A DNA stretch of 64,000 bases from Tunicatimonas pelagia (lineage in GTDB: Bacteria > Bacteroidota > Bacteroidia > Cytophagales > Cyclobacteriaceae): assembly GCF_030506325.1 (NCBI RefSeq), contig NZ_CP120683.1, positions 5,832,501 to 5,896,500 of the forward strand. The letters run 5' to 3'. Each line of letters begins with the position of its first letter. Positions within the stretch are counted from its first letter, which is position 1. The position numbers and the translations under genes are program-made. Positions 9,040 through 20,600 of this stretch are shown piece after piece. The notes beneath the pieces are model-generated. The model saw nothing but the letters and a program-made list of their open reading frames with translations, made no database searches and was not told the DNA's origin.

Positions 9040-10086
9040 TCAGACCTTCGTGAGTGTAGGAGAAGAAACGGTGGTAGCTTTAGGACGCTTAGGCGTAAAT
9101 AGAAACCACCAACCATTTCCGTAAGTAATCTTGTAAAATACTACAGGGATGATCGTGGCGGCTATAGTGCTGATTAGTACAAGTACTCCCGGATCATCCA
9201 CTTGCATAAATCTGACTAACACTATTCTAATTGGGGCACTTACCAATACGTGCATGAGATAAATATACATAGAGTGATAGCCAGCTATCTGTATCGGAAT
9301 AATGTACTTGCTATTTCGTAAAGCGAAGGCAATACAAAAGGTAAATAAGCATCCGGTTATTGCAATTAGAGCAAGTAAGAATGGATCATAAACTTCGTGA
9401 CGAAAGTAAAGCCACTGGGTGATCGCAAAAAGCGCGGTGGCTAGCAGCATAATTTTAGGAGAGGCAAATAGCTGATAATTTCTCTCGTCTAACAGAAAAG
9501 ATGATACAATATCGCCGATGGCAACATAGATGAAGAACATCAATACATCTTCTATTACCGGAGTATGAATAAACTGGGAAGCGAAAAGGAAAATACAACC
9601 AAGCAGCAAAAGCGCGAGCTTATTTCCTTTGAACAAGCGAAAGAAAAGAAGGTAAACAACGGCTACGTTAAACAGTGCGTAAATAAACCAAAATTGATCA
9701 ATAGCTCGAGGGTTGATAAAGATGTACAGATAGTCTAAGTAGGTGCGGTGGGCATTGATGTAGTCACGAAACACCCACTGAACACTTATCTGAAGTGTAG
9801 TCCATATCAGATAGGGATAAATCAGGCTCTTCAACTTGCTGCTAATAAAAGCTTGGTTGGTACGCTTCAACAGGCTAAACCGCACAAATACTCCTGATAA
9901 GATAAAGAACAATGGCATTCTGAAGCTATGAGTAATATCCGCTAGAATGATATAATCGCCTACATCTATTCCCGAGCGTTCAATACCAATTAGAATGTGG
10001 CGGTAAACAACCAAGATGATGGCAAAGCCTTTGGCGATATCAACCCATACCATTCGATTGCTCGTACGTAGTTCAGTCGATGTCAT
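9040..10086 (-). CDS. Acyltransferase 3 family membrane protein (fucose 4-O-acetylase-like)
   Basis: 348 residues, multi-spanning. It opens RMVWVDIAKGFAIILVVYRHI, the variant of the acyltransferase-3 signature found in the YkrP/fucose-4-O-acetylase group, and continues with HSFRMPLFFILSGVFV and IYPYLIWTTLQI. It differs in type from the two OafA-like copies in the same operon, so at least two chemically different acylations are suggested. Spacing to its neighbours is 51 and 45 bp. ATG start. The substrate is unknown. Confidence 0.85.
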   Translation of the reverse strand: MTSTELRTSNRMVWVDIAKGFAIILVVYRHILIGIERSGIDVGDYIILADITHSFRMPLFFILSGVFVRFSLLKRTNQAFISSKLKSLIYPYLIWTTLQISVQWVFRDYINAHRTYLDYLYIFINPRAIDQFWFIYALFNVAVVYLLFFRLFKGNKLALLLLGCIFLFASQFIHTPVIEDVLMFFIYVAIGDIVSSFLLDERNYQLFASPKIMLLATALFAITQWLYFRHEVYDPFLLALIAITGCLFTFCIAFALRNSKYIIPIQIAGYHSMYIYLMHVLVSAPIRIVLVRFMQVDDPGVLVLISTIAATIIPVVFYKITYGNGWWFLFTPKRPKATTVSSPTLTKV

Positions 10087-10131
10087 GATGGTCGGAACTG
10101 ATTAATTTGAGACGCTTTAGTGTGTTGTGAG

Positions 10132-10785
10132 TTAAACTTTAGTGGCAACCACCATAATTTCTTTAATGCCAAACAGACGTGAAACGGCATTGGTGGCAAA
10201 CCGGTAAGCGTTGAAATTTATTCTAAACAAGGGGAGTAGTTTTTCGTAGCCAGCTCCTCTTAAGTACTGATTAGATTTTATTTTGAAACCGTTGGTGATA
10301 AGCAGGTTATTGATAGTTCTGAAATTCCACATGTGAAGATGCTGATTTAGGTCTAAGTCAAAGCTAGACTTACCGTGCTTTTCAAACGGAATGACCAAGA
10401 TCAAATCGTGGTTCTTTTTTAACTTGCTTCGCATCTCCTCAATCATTTGCTTGGGGTGCGGATGGTGCTCCAAAACATGAGAGGAGAAAACATAATCGAA
10501 GCTATCGTTTTCTATTTTCTCTATGTCATCAGTTACATCTAAGCCTTTCGCTCGACAGAAATCAAGCCCGAAAGTTGATATATCGTATCCTTTAGCATTA
10601 GGAAGTAGGTATATATTTTGACCTAGCCCACAGCCATAATCTAAAATCTTAGCGTCTTTGGGGATATTGCTAAAGAATTTAGAAAGTGCAACTTTCGCCC
10701 TAGCAGTATAATAATCTTCGTTAAAGTGACTTTTATGGCGAGTGCCGTGGTAATCGGCTTCATAATGAGTAACAGTGTTAGTCAT
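10132..10785 (-). CDS. Class I SAM-dependent methyltransferase
   Basis: 217 residues, a compact methyltransferase (Methyltransf_11/23 type) with motif I ILDYGCGLGQNIYLLP, an acidic motif II region (YDISTFGLDF), and the FDYVFSSHVLEHHPHPKQMIEEM segment before the LKKNHDLILVIP strand. It is the type commonly found beside Wzc-like proteins in glycan loci. It lies 32 bp after the Wzc-like gene and 45 bp before an acyltransferase, so it belongs to that operon. Sugar or lipid intermediate as acceptor is inference. Confidence 0.82.
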   Translation of the reverse strand: MTNTVTHYEADYHGTRHKSHFNEDYYTARAKVALSKFFSNIPKDAKILDYGCGLGQNIYLLPNAKGYDISTFGLDFCRAKGLDVTDDIEKIENDSFDYVFSSHVLEHHPHPKQMIEEMRSKLKKNHDLILVIPFEKHGKSSFDLDLNQHLHMWNFRTINNLLITNGFKIKSNQYLRGAGYEKLLPLFRINFNAYRFATNAVSRLFGIKEIMVVATKV

Positions 10786-10817
10786 ATCTCTTAATAATTT
10801 AGATGAACGGTGGTACC

Positions 10818-13049
10818 TTACTGAAGGTGTAGATTCTTCTCATCTACTTTGTTTAGTATTGCTCCCATTAGCTTACCGTTTAAGCTATTTAAAAAGCTTA
10901 TAGACTCTCTATCCATTTGCTTAATAATGGAACGTCCGGAGAAAATAGGTAGCACTCTGTCGGTGTACTGCACAAGCTCACGAGTATCAGAATAAGCATT
11001 AAGGTTAGCGCCTTCCATTAAAATATAGTCGTAATGCTTTTTGACCTCATCTAGCAGGCCTTGAAAATTCCTACCTGAAAAGATTTCTGAGGGAGAGTTG
11101 TTATCAGGCTTACTACCAATAATATCAATGTTTCTATAATTAGACGCAGTAATGATTCCAGAGGAATAGTCTTGACGAACATCACTATCTGGATTCATCA
11201 CATGAGTTTGCAACTGAAGACTATTCACTGCTCCATTTTTATCTTTAGAAGTAGCTTTACGAGAAGAAGGAGGGGGAAGCAGCAATGTTCTGGTCAGTGT
11301 ATTGTGCTTGAAGTTGGTGTCGATGACAAGCACCTTTTTGCCGACTAAGCTTAGCGCATAAGCTACGCACAGGATAATGAACGACTTACCTTCACCAGGC
11401 TTAGTGCTGGTTATCAGGTAAACCTTGGCATTGGCAGATTCTATCTCATGTCGTAGCTTTCTAATTAAATGCTCAAAAGTGCTGAGTTCTTTAGACTTAG
11501 TACTGCTATCAAAGATCTTATTGATATTGAATTGTCTTACATTAACGTAATTCAGTGTACCAGCTAAAGAAAGGCCCGAAGACTTACGGAACAGTGCCGG
11601 AGTTTTAATTCTTACGTCGATGTACTGAAGGAATAGAATAATCAGGATGCACAATACTAAGCTAGACATACCGGTTAGCCCGGCTGTAATCATAGATTTA
11701 GAAGGCTCTGGCTCTACGGCGGGCTGTCCGGCCAGTACTAGTTTCATTGAGTTATCCGAGGCTAGAGCAAAGTTTTTAGAAGCATTTAGTTTTTCCTGGG
11801 CATCTAAGTACTCAGTAGAGGCAACTTCTACCTCTTGCTCCAGGCGAGAAATAATAGCTTCTTGCGATGCGTAGCTAGAAACGTTAGACTGAAGGCTACG
11901 CAAGCGTTTATTAATTATCACTAACTGATTTTTTGCAATCTCAAGATCTACCTCCAGCTCTTCTTTTTTGTTTATCAAACTGGAGCGTGATGTGGGGCTT
12001 CGTTGCGACTGGGCTATTTCTACGTTTAGCTCATCCCTGGTTTGCTCAATTGAATCTAGGAGAACTTTGTTATTTGCTCCCGTATTAATGTATCGCACAT
12101 TTAAGTCATTCAACTTTTTCCGAAGCGATACAATACGATTGTTGGAGCCACCGTAGTTGCTACCGTAAGTAGCATTAGGGTTCTGAATTTGGAGCTCTAC
12201 GTTTTTCAGCGATACCAATAGCTCCTGGACTCGGTTCTCAGCCTCTACCTTTTGATCTTCTAGGTTGGCTATCTGCGTGACTTTTGCCTCACTCTCAACT
12301 TGATAGTTAATTACATTATTCGTTGTTTTATATAGCCTAAGCTCCTCGGCTTTTTCGTCTAAATCTCTCTTTTTCTTTAGTACTAGATTTTCAAAAAACT
12401 TCACTGATTGGCTCTTCTGTTCTATTTGCTGCGAAGTGTTAAACCTGAAAAATTCTTGTACAAGAGTATTAACCACAAAAGCGGAAAGCTGAGGGTTTTC
12501 TGAGGTGAATTCTATAGCTATGTAGTCAGTATAATTTACTCGGGAAATTCTTAGATTTTCCTTTAGTGACTCATAGTCGTAACGATAGCTTCTCAGAAGT
12601 TCTATAAGCTGCCGCTCTTTAGTATTGAATGTGGTTAATGATTGTATAGAATCAAGCTTGCTCTCAAAGGTTTCCCGTGCTTCTTGAATAGTAGACTTAT
12701 CGTAAGTAATTAGTTGCCCCTCGCGGTTCACAGGTCTTCGGAAAGGGGTAGGCTGCTCTAGGTCATGGATGATAAGGTTATAAGAGAGTAAGCTGGTAAT
12801 GAGAGGAGAATTAATTGTTTCAATAGCGTTATTGAACATTATATCAGCTTCCCGCAAATTAAAACCGTCGTCTACTATTTTTACTTGCCGATCTTTAACC
12901 GTAAATCCAGTAGCTATCTGAGCTTTAGATAGGTAACGATCTTGGGCTTCTTGGGTAAGAAATAGTGCTACCACTACCGATACTAGTGGAACCGATAGTA
13001 TAATCCACCGCTTTTGCCATAGTAACTTAATTAAATAAAGTACATCCAT
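10818..13049 (-). CDS. Wzc/Wzz-like polysaccharide co-polymerase with degenerate kinase domain
   Basis: 743 residues in the inner membrane. Order: TM1 (about 15-32), Wzz domain, long periplasmic coiled coil (about 210-440), GNVR-like segment and TM2 (about 450-478), then a cytoplasmic P-loop domain. Walker A STKPGEGKSF is at about 547-556 and Walker A' is VLVIDTNFKHN. In active BY-kinases Walker B is a hydrophobic run ending in Asp followed by PP; here it reads YDYILMEGANLNAYSD, with no such Asp. The C-terminus (ILNKVDEKNLHLQ) lacks the tyrosine cluster. So it probably sets chain length and export by binding nucleotide but may not autophosphorylate. First gene of a six-gene minus operon; ATG start. 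Confidence 0.88.
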   Translation of the reverse strand: MDVLYLIKLLWQKRWIILSVPLVSVVVALFLTQEAQDRYLSKAQIATGFTVKDRQVKIVDDGFNLREADIMFNNAIETINSPLITSLLSYNLIIHDLEQPTPFRRPVNREGQLITYDKSTIQEARETFESKLDSIQSLTTFNTKERQLIELLRSYRYDYESLKENLRISRVNYTDYIAIEFTSENPQLSAFVVNTLVQEFFRFNTSQQIEQKSQSVKFFENLVLKKKRDLDEKAEELRLYKTTNNVINYQVESEAKVTQIANLEDQKVEAENRVQELLVSLKNVELQIQNPNATYGSNYGGSNNRIVSLRKKLNDLNVRYINTGANNKVLLDSIEQTRDELNVEIAQSQRSPTSRSSLINKKEELEVDLEIAKNQLVIINKRLRSLQSNVSSYASQEAIISRLEQEVEVASTEYLDAQEKLNASKNFALASDNSMKLVLAGQPAVEPEPSKSMITAGLTGMSSLVLCILIILFLQYIDVRIKTPALFRKSSGLSLAGTLNYVNVRQFNINKIFDSSTKSKELSTFEHLIRKLRHEIESANAKVYLITSTKPGEGKSFIILCVAYALSLVGKKVLVIDTNFKHNTLTRTLLLPPPSSRKATSKDKNGAVNSLQLQTHVMNPDSDVRQDYSSGIITASNYRNIDIIGSKPDNNSPSEIFSGRNFQGLLDEVKKHYDYILMEGANLNAYSDTRELVQYTDRVLPIFSGRSIIKQMDRESISFLNSLNGKLMGAILNKVDEKNLHLQ

Positions 13050-13168
13050 AAGTAGATTTGTACGTTTAAGTTAAATCTTGTAATTTTTTGGGCGTTATTA
13101 ATTTTTATTATTGTGTAAATATAACAAAAAATTAGATAATATCTGTATAAAAAAGATATTTAAGCAAA

Positions 13169-14527
13169 CTATTCTTCATTATCCGAAATGATATTTTTTG
13201 CTAATATAATTTCAACCCGCCGATTAATACTTTGATCTTCACCTGATATGCCTACCGAAAGAGGGTACTGTTCGCCCGCGCCTAAAGAGATAATTCTCTC
13301 AGGTAAGATTTCATAAAATATCAGTAAATTCTTTACCTCTTCAGCCCTAGTTTTAGATAAACTTAAGTTTACTTTGTCTCCCCCAGTTTGGTCAGTATGC
13401 CCGATCAGTTTAATGATAATTTCTTCGCGGTCGCGGATTTTATCCGCAATAAACCGAATAACATTCTGAAAGCTTGGTTTAACTTCGGAAGAGCCCTCTT
13501 CAAATAACACGATAGGAATCTCTGGTGAACCCAACAGGCTAGTAATCATATCTTCATCCAAAGGTGTGTGGTCGCTTTTGCTGGTTATATGAAAAGTAGA
13601 AAGCTCAGCTGATGAAGAATCGTCACCTGAGACCAGATCGGTGAGAAATAGCTGTTGATTATCAGATTTGCGCGAGCTAACAAAGGAAGCTGCGCCCTGC
13701 TCGTTCATGGAGAAGTATGCATCAAAAAATTCAGAATTGATAGAGTCGCTGAGGTTTTTGGGCAATGACCAAATATTCCAGGTATTGTAGAGCCGATCGG
13801 CATAAAAAATATCCATATCGCCCGAGCCACTGTGTCCGTTACTAGAGAAAAACAAGCGATTGGTGTCGTGAGTGAGAAATGGGGTAATTTCATCTTTAGG
13901 AGTGTTGATAGTGTTGCCCAGATTGATGGGGGATAGCCAGTTGCCTAAAGAATCTTGAGTAATAATGTGTAAATCCTGCGACTTATTATTGCCATTCTTG
14001 CTACTTGAAAAAGTAATAATTTTACCAGATGGATGAACGTGAATACTATGTAACCGGTCGCGGATAGAAGACAGCTTGAAAAAATGACCCAGCGACTTTT
14101 TTTGAAGGAAGTCTTCAAACATAAGATTACTGGGTATACTGTATACGTATTTCTTTATCTTTTCATTTTGATCTATCAGGTAGAGTGTGTCTCCGTTTTG
14201 AGTCATTCCAACTACCGACCAGCTTTCTTGCCCCGAAATTGTAATTTTTTCGGGAAGGTGCCAATATGCCCCATTGATATTAGCACTCCTCTTTAAAGAA
14301 AAAGAGCGCTCAAGTGAGTCGGAGTAAGTGAAGTATAAGAACTCACTGTTGGGGCTCAATATCGGATACGAGAAATATGCATCAGCAGAAACTTCTTTCT
14401 GATCTATAACAGCTTCAGCAGATTCGAAATAAATCTGCTGAGAAAAAGCAAGTTGGCCAGAGCCAAGGAGACAAAAAAAGAACATCTTGTAACACACAAC
14501 TTTGTAATAGGAACTAACTTTATTCAA
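13169..14527 (-). CDS. OmpA-family outer-membrane protein with PD40 beta-propeller repeats
   Basis: About 450 residues: signal peptide (FFFCLLGSGQLAFSQ), a beta-propeller built from PD40-like repeats (for example FLTHDTNRLFFSSNGHSGSGDMDIFYADR and the SFVSSRKS strand) to about residue 310, then a C-terminal OmpA domain with the peptidoglycan-binding signature IKLIGHTDQTGGDKVNLSLSKTRAEEV split by normal spacing, and NRRVEIIL at the end. It should anchor an outer-membrane assembly to peptidoglycan. The frame starts at a TTG (14527); an ATG at 14485 begins directly at the signal peptide. It lies 119 bp upstream of the Wzc-like gene, so a link to glycan export is plausible. Confidence 0.8.
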   Translation of the reverse strand: MNKVSSYYKVVCYKMFFFCLLGSGQLAFSQQIYFESAEAVIDQKEVSADAYFSYPILSPNSEFLYFTYSDSLERSFSLKRSANINGAYWHLPEKITISGQESWSVVGMTQNGDTLYLIDQNEKIKKYVYSIPSNLMFEDFLQKKSLGHFFKLSSIRDRLHSIHVHPSGKIITFSSSKNGNNKSQDLHIITQDSLGNWLSPINLGNTINTPKDEITPFLTHDTNRLFFSSNGHSGSGDMDIFYADRLYNTWNIWSLPKNLSDSINSEFFDAYFSMNEQGAASFVSSRKSDNQQLFLTDLVSGDDSSSAELSTFHITSKSDHTPLDEDMITSLLGSPEIPIVLFEEGSSEVKPSFQNVIRFIADKIRDREEIIIKLIGHTDQTGGDKVNLSLSKTRAEEVKNLLIFYEILPERIISLGAGEQYPLSVGISGEDQSINRRVEIILAKNIISDNEE

Positions 14528-14607
14528 GTAAAAAGAGATTTAATGTATTCAAAAAGTGGTTATCGCAATATTTTATCACAATTTTTTTCAAAAATAATGT
14601 TTTTTTA

Positions 14608-14615
14608 TATCTTTG
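14608..14615 (+). promoter_or_regulatory. Putative minus-7 box TATCTTTG for the giant esterase gene
   Basis: TATCTTTG matches the Bacteroidota TAnnTTTG minus-7 element and lies 55 bp before the ATG at 14671, in the divergent gap. No clear TTG is seen 19-21 bp upstream, so only half of the promoter is supported. Confidence 0.45.
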
Positions 14616-14670
14616 AAGACAATTTCATACACAAGTAAGGTTTTTCTATTCTGGTTCATAAAAATAAGCA

Positions 14671-17600
14671 ATGGTGAAACAATCTACATTATTAGTCGCG
14701 CTCCTGTTGTCGCTTAGTACAGGATTTAAATTATTCGCTCAATCAACCCCGTTTCCAGATCAGCAGCCCCCTTGGGGTGAGGTAGGTGATTGGGGGCATA
14801 ATAGAGGGAGTAGTTGGGAGTTAAATTATCTTCCGTTCATTTATAATAACCTTCCTTTTCGTTTAATGCCCCCCAACGGAGTGACTTATACGAAAGGTGC
14901 TGGAGGAAGCGATTATTATGGAGATTGGAATTTTTCTGATCCAAATAAGAAGTATCCTCTCATTTTGTTTTTACACGGTTTAGGTGAGACGGGGGGTGAT
15001 AACCGAGATCAACTTAGAAATGGAGGGCGACAACATCGGGATGCTGTTTTAAGGGATCAGTTTCCAGGTTATTTGTTATATCCTCAGACAGAAAATGGCT
15101 TTTGGACCGGAGGAAACGCGCTTTTTAGCAAAGAGATCATTGAGCTGCTGATAGAAAACAACAATGTTGATCCAAACCAAATTTATGTACATGGTCTGTC
15201 TGCCGGAGGCACAGGCACGTTGGAAATGCTGACACAATACCCTAAGTTGTTTGCTGCTGGCATTCCCATGTCTGCGGTTGGTCCGGTTGCCTTTATCCCC
15301 AGAATGCCAAGAGTAGCGGAGATTCCGGTGTGGATTGGTCAGGGAGGCTTGGATCGTCGCCCATCCCCAGAAGCTACTACGCAATTGCTTAATGCACTAG
15401 AAAACTTGGGTGGAAACGTAAAGTATAGCTTTTATCCGAATTTAGGACACGGTATATGGAACACCATGTACGCTGATCCTGATTTCTTTCCTTACATGCT
15501 TCGCAACAAGAAAAATCAAATTCATGTATACGGCGGACGAACTAATTTCTGTGAAGGACAACCAATAAACGTAGATTTAGGAGTAACCGCGGGTTTTTCA
15601 GGCTACGAGTGGAAGAAAGATGACGTAGTTGTCGCTACCAATACCAATCGTATTAATGTTCAAGAAGAAGGAACATTCACCATGCGTTTTAGGAGAGGGA
15701 GTGAGTGGACAGAATGGTCTGACCCGGTTGTTATTCAATACATTGGCCCCACCCCACCGGTTTCTATCACTGCTTCAGGAAGCGTGCATTTTCCAACCTT
15801 GGATGGTACCACTAGTGTTACTTTAAGTGCTCCTGATGGCTATGAGTTCTACGAATGGTCAAATGGAAGTACTACCCAAACTATACAGGTAAGCAATCCT
15901 GGTTCATACAGTGTGGCTGTAACTGCTTTTAACGGATGCCCTGGCGGGTTTTCTGAGCCAGTGGTATTAACTAACAATAGCACGCAGGGGCCATCAAGCC
16001 CTAGTGATTTTTACGGAATTGCCGACTCTGAAACTCAGATTAATTTATTCTGGGGCTCCAATAATGCTAATCAAAAAGGTTACGAACTGTATCGGGCATT
16101 GGAAGAGAGTGGGCCTTACGAACTATTAGCGCTACTAGGCGAGGGTGATGATGCGTACGTAGATAGTGAGCTATCACCTAATACCAGTTATTATTATCAG
16201 ATTAGGGCTACCAATACCCAAGGTGCTTCTGAGTACGAATTGTTAGAGGTAACTACTTTTCAAGATACTGAAGCACCCTCTCAACCTACCAAGTTTGAAG
16301 TGGCAGCTACTTCCGACAATAGTATTCAATTGTCTTGGACATCCTCGATCGATAATGTTGACGGGTTAGGTTCTCTTGTTTATGATTTAACGTACGGAGG
16401 GAATACCTATGAGATCAATAGTGAAAACTCCATTGTGTTTCCGTTAAATGCAGCTCTTAATCGTCCATCAACTGCTTCTAGTGACGAAAATTCTTCCAGG
16501 AATGCCGCTAAAGCAAACGACGGGAGTTTAAATACCTATTGGTCTTCTGGCAGAGGAGGAAGAGAAGAGCCAGAATGGATACAAGTTGATTTAGCCGATT
16601 CTTTTCTGGTATCAGCCGTAACAATAACTTGGGAAGGCGACTATGCGGTAGATTATCGACTTCAGGTTTCTCATGATGCAATAAATTGGGAAGATATTCT
16701 TAGCGTAGAAAGCAATTCTGGGCGCTATAAAACGCATAGAAATCTAAGTGGTATCGGGAGATACTTACGAGTATTCGTTGATCAACGGCGTGGCGACAAC
16801 CGTCGTGTTCGCATGGAAGAGCTGGAGGTTTACGGTTCTAATCTTAAAGGGTATGACCAACCTACCATTATTACGGAAGTGAAGGGGTTGACCACAGGTG
16901 ATTTGTATGCATTTTCTTTGCAGGCAAGAGACAAATCGGGCAATAGCTCAGTGTCTACTGGTCAAATAACCGCACCAGCGGTAAATCAGGGGCTGAAGTA
17001 CCAGTACTATAGCACTAGGATTAACCAACTAAGCGATCTGCGCTTCAATTCTCCGAATGGTTTTGGTACTTTACAAAACTTTGATCTTTCACCCAAGCAA
17101 AACAGGGATTATGCTATAGTGTACGATGGGTATATCACAATTGAGAATGGTGGGTTATATACATTTTACACTAGATCTGCCGATGGAAGTGTGTTATCAA
17201 TTGGTGATTTTCAAGTAGTAGATAACGATGGTAGACAGTTCGCCCGCGAGCGATCCGGTCAAATTGTACTAGCAGAAGGAACCTACCCCATTCATCTAGA
17301 ATACTTTAACAATGGTTATTGGGGTGATGTATTAGAAGTTCGCTGGGAAGGTCCCGGAATTTCCAAACAACTTATTCCAGATGAGGCAATGAATACTGAT
17401 TTTACGTTGCCAAGCCCGCCCAATGCCCCAGAAAATGTAACAGCTACTGCCATTGCTCATAATCAAATTGAGTTAGAGTGGGATGATCAATCTTCTGACG
17501 AAAGTGCATTTGAAATATATCGTGCCCTAAGTCCACAAGGTTCTTTGACTATGATAGCTTCAGTAGAAGCAAATACTACAACCTTTATTGATAGTGCGCT

Positions 17601-20600
17601 AGAAAGCGGAACAACCTACTACTACCAAATACGAGCTATTGGGCCAACGGGAGAGTCTGATCCTAATGTTGGGTCTATAACTGGAAACGGCCTCGACTAC
17701 AGTTATTATGAGATAAATAATTTATCGAGGCTTCCTGATTTTGACTCTTACACCGCCAAAGCTACGGGTAATGTTGATAACGTAGATTTGAGTGTAAGGC
17801 AACAGGATGACAATTTTGCTTTCCAGTTTGAAGGCTTTATTGACATACCAACACCTGGTGAATATACCTTTTATACGAGATCGGATGATGGAAGCAAGTT
17901 GTATATAAACGACGAGGTGGTTGTAAACAACGACGGAATACATGGAGCTCAGACTCGCAGTGGAGTTCAGCAGTTTGATGATGCGGGCTTTTATGCCATA
18001 AAAATTGAGTTTTTTGAACGAAGCGCAGGTCAAAGTCTTACTGTAGAATACGAAGGCCCAGGAATTTCTCGTCAGCAAATACCTAACTCAGCTTTCAAAG
18101 CGGTTGAGTATATTAACGCTACTACCTTAGAGCTACCTCCTTTGCCCAGTGCCCCAACCAACGTTGCTGTATCTGGTATATCTACCTCTGAGATTGAAAT
18201 AACTTGGACTGATGCCAGCAACAACGAAACGGGATTTGACATATTTAGGGCAATGGGTGGCAGTAACGATTTCGATCTGGTGGGAAGTGTTGAGGCAAAT
18301 ACTGAAAGTTACCTGGATAGCGACCTTACGGCTCACACTCAGTACCGCTATCAGGTAGCTGCTAAGGGAATACAGGATCAAGTAAGCCTTTCCCAAATTG
18401 TTGAGGGAAGTAGCTTGAATACCAATCCGGTTTTTGATCCAATGACCGATGTTATTGTGCGTGTTAACAGCAATTTGCAGGTCAGTATCACGGCCAGCGA
18501 TGCTGACTTAGACGAAGTTAGCCTGAGTATTGTACAACAACCCAACTTTGTGTCAACGGTGCAAAACAGCCCAGGACTACTGGTGTTATCATTAAGCCCT
18601 ACCGAACTAGGCACCTACACTGTAGATCTTTTAGCAGAAGATAACTTTGGAGGTTCTACTGCTCTGTCATTTGGTATTACAGTAGATGAGAACTACCTCC
18701 CAGTTATCACGCCTATTAGTAATATTACGATAGAAGAAAATGCTTCTTATACGGTAAATATATCGTCATCAGATCTCGATGCAAGCGACAATCTTACCTA
18801 TTCAACAGGTGATCTTCCTGCATTTGCTAATTTCTCGGACAATGGCGATGGTACTGCTACTTTAGTATTAAATCCGGATTATACCAGTGGCGGTGTTTAT
18901 CCTGTACAGGTTTCAGTAACCGATGGTAAAAGCACCACTAGCGAATCATTTTCTGTTACTGTAAGCGAGGTAAGTGTTAGTAAAACGTTCCTGGTGAACT
19001 TTCATAGGAACAGTGCTGCTCCTGCACCTTGGAATAATCTTTCTAGTTCAACTGCGGGAACTACCCTTTCTAACCTTACCGATAATGCTGGAGAAAGTTC
19101 AGATCTGTCATTGGAGCTGATGACTTCGTGGACCGGTGCTAATGATTTTGGGGCAAACACGGGAAATAACTCAGGTATATATCCTGATGTAGTAACTCGT
19201 TCATTCTTCTTTGAGCAAAGCACAGGTGTAAATACGGTCAAGGTTAGTGGGTTAAACTCAGATTTGAAATACGCATTCCGATTTTTCGGAAGCAGGGATA
19301 ATACGGGAAGTACAGCGATAAGGAACACCAATTACACTATTAATGGCCAAACCGTTACGCTAGATGCAATGGGTAATACATCGAATGTCGTGACGATAGA
19401 TAATGTATCTTCAGATACCAACGGTGAAGTTACAATTGATATACAGAAACAGGATGTATTCACTGCTTTCGGGTATATCAACGCACTTGAAGTAGTATCT
19501 TACTTTGATAATGGTACTGCACCAGACGCACCAAAGCTACTAACGGTCAATTCTACCGCTAGTATGGAAATAACGCTGAACTGGACTGATCTTACCCCAG
19601 ATGAAACTGGGTTTAAAATTTATCGCGCAACAGATGAGGCAGGGCCGTTTAGTGAGATTACTGCTTTAGGAATAAATACTAGCTCATACGTAGATGCGGT
19701 GCCAGGAGGGGGAACCTATTGGTACCAAGTGACGGCAATCAATAGCAATGGTGAATCGACACCGTCCAATGCCCTTAGCTTTACTTTATCTAACAATGCA
19801 CCAGTTATTTCGCCAATTAGTGATGTGCGAGTGGCTGAAAATCAAATTGCAAGTGTAACTATCTCAGCTACCGATTTGGAAGGTAATTCCATATCGTTTA
19901 CTGGTGAGAACTTACCCGATTTCACCACGCTAACAGATAACCTCGATGGCACGGCTGATTTGAGTATAGAGCCTAATTCGGGAGACGCTGGTAATTATTT
20001 ATTGCAAATTACTGCCACTGATGATCAGGGGGCCAGTAGCACAGTAGATGCAGCCATTGAAGTATCTGAGAAGCTAATTGTGTCTACCTATATCAATTTT
20101 AACTTAGGCTCAAATGAAGGGACACCCTGGAATAATTTTAATACTCAGCCATTGGCTGGAACTTCAAAAAGTAATTTACTTGACGAATCGGGTAGTAACT
20201 CTGGATTGTCCGTAACCTTCGTTAACAAGTGGGCAGGGTCTAACACTACGGGTGTAGTCACTGGTGATAATTCGGGAGTTTATCCCGACAACGTTATGAA
20301 AACGTTTTATTGGGAGATTACAAACGAAGTAAAAACAGTAAAGATCGGTGGAATGGATACTGATAAGGCCTACAATTTTGTCTTCTTTGCCAGTAGGGCC
20401 GGCGATGGTGATAGAACTACGGTCTATACCATCGGGAACAAGTCGGTTGCGCTGAATGCTTCAAGAAATAGTACAAATACTGTTAGAATCAATGGTGTGA
20501 AAGGAGATGCTAACGGTGAGCTAATTATTGAGATGCAGAAGGCAACATCAGCTTCATTTGCCTACATTAATAGCATGGTGATTGAGTCATTTGAAGATAG

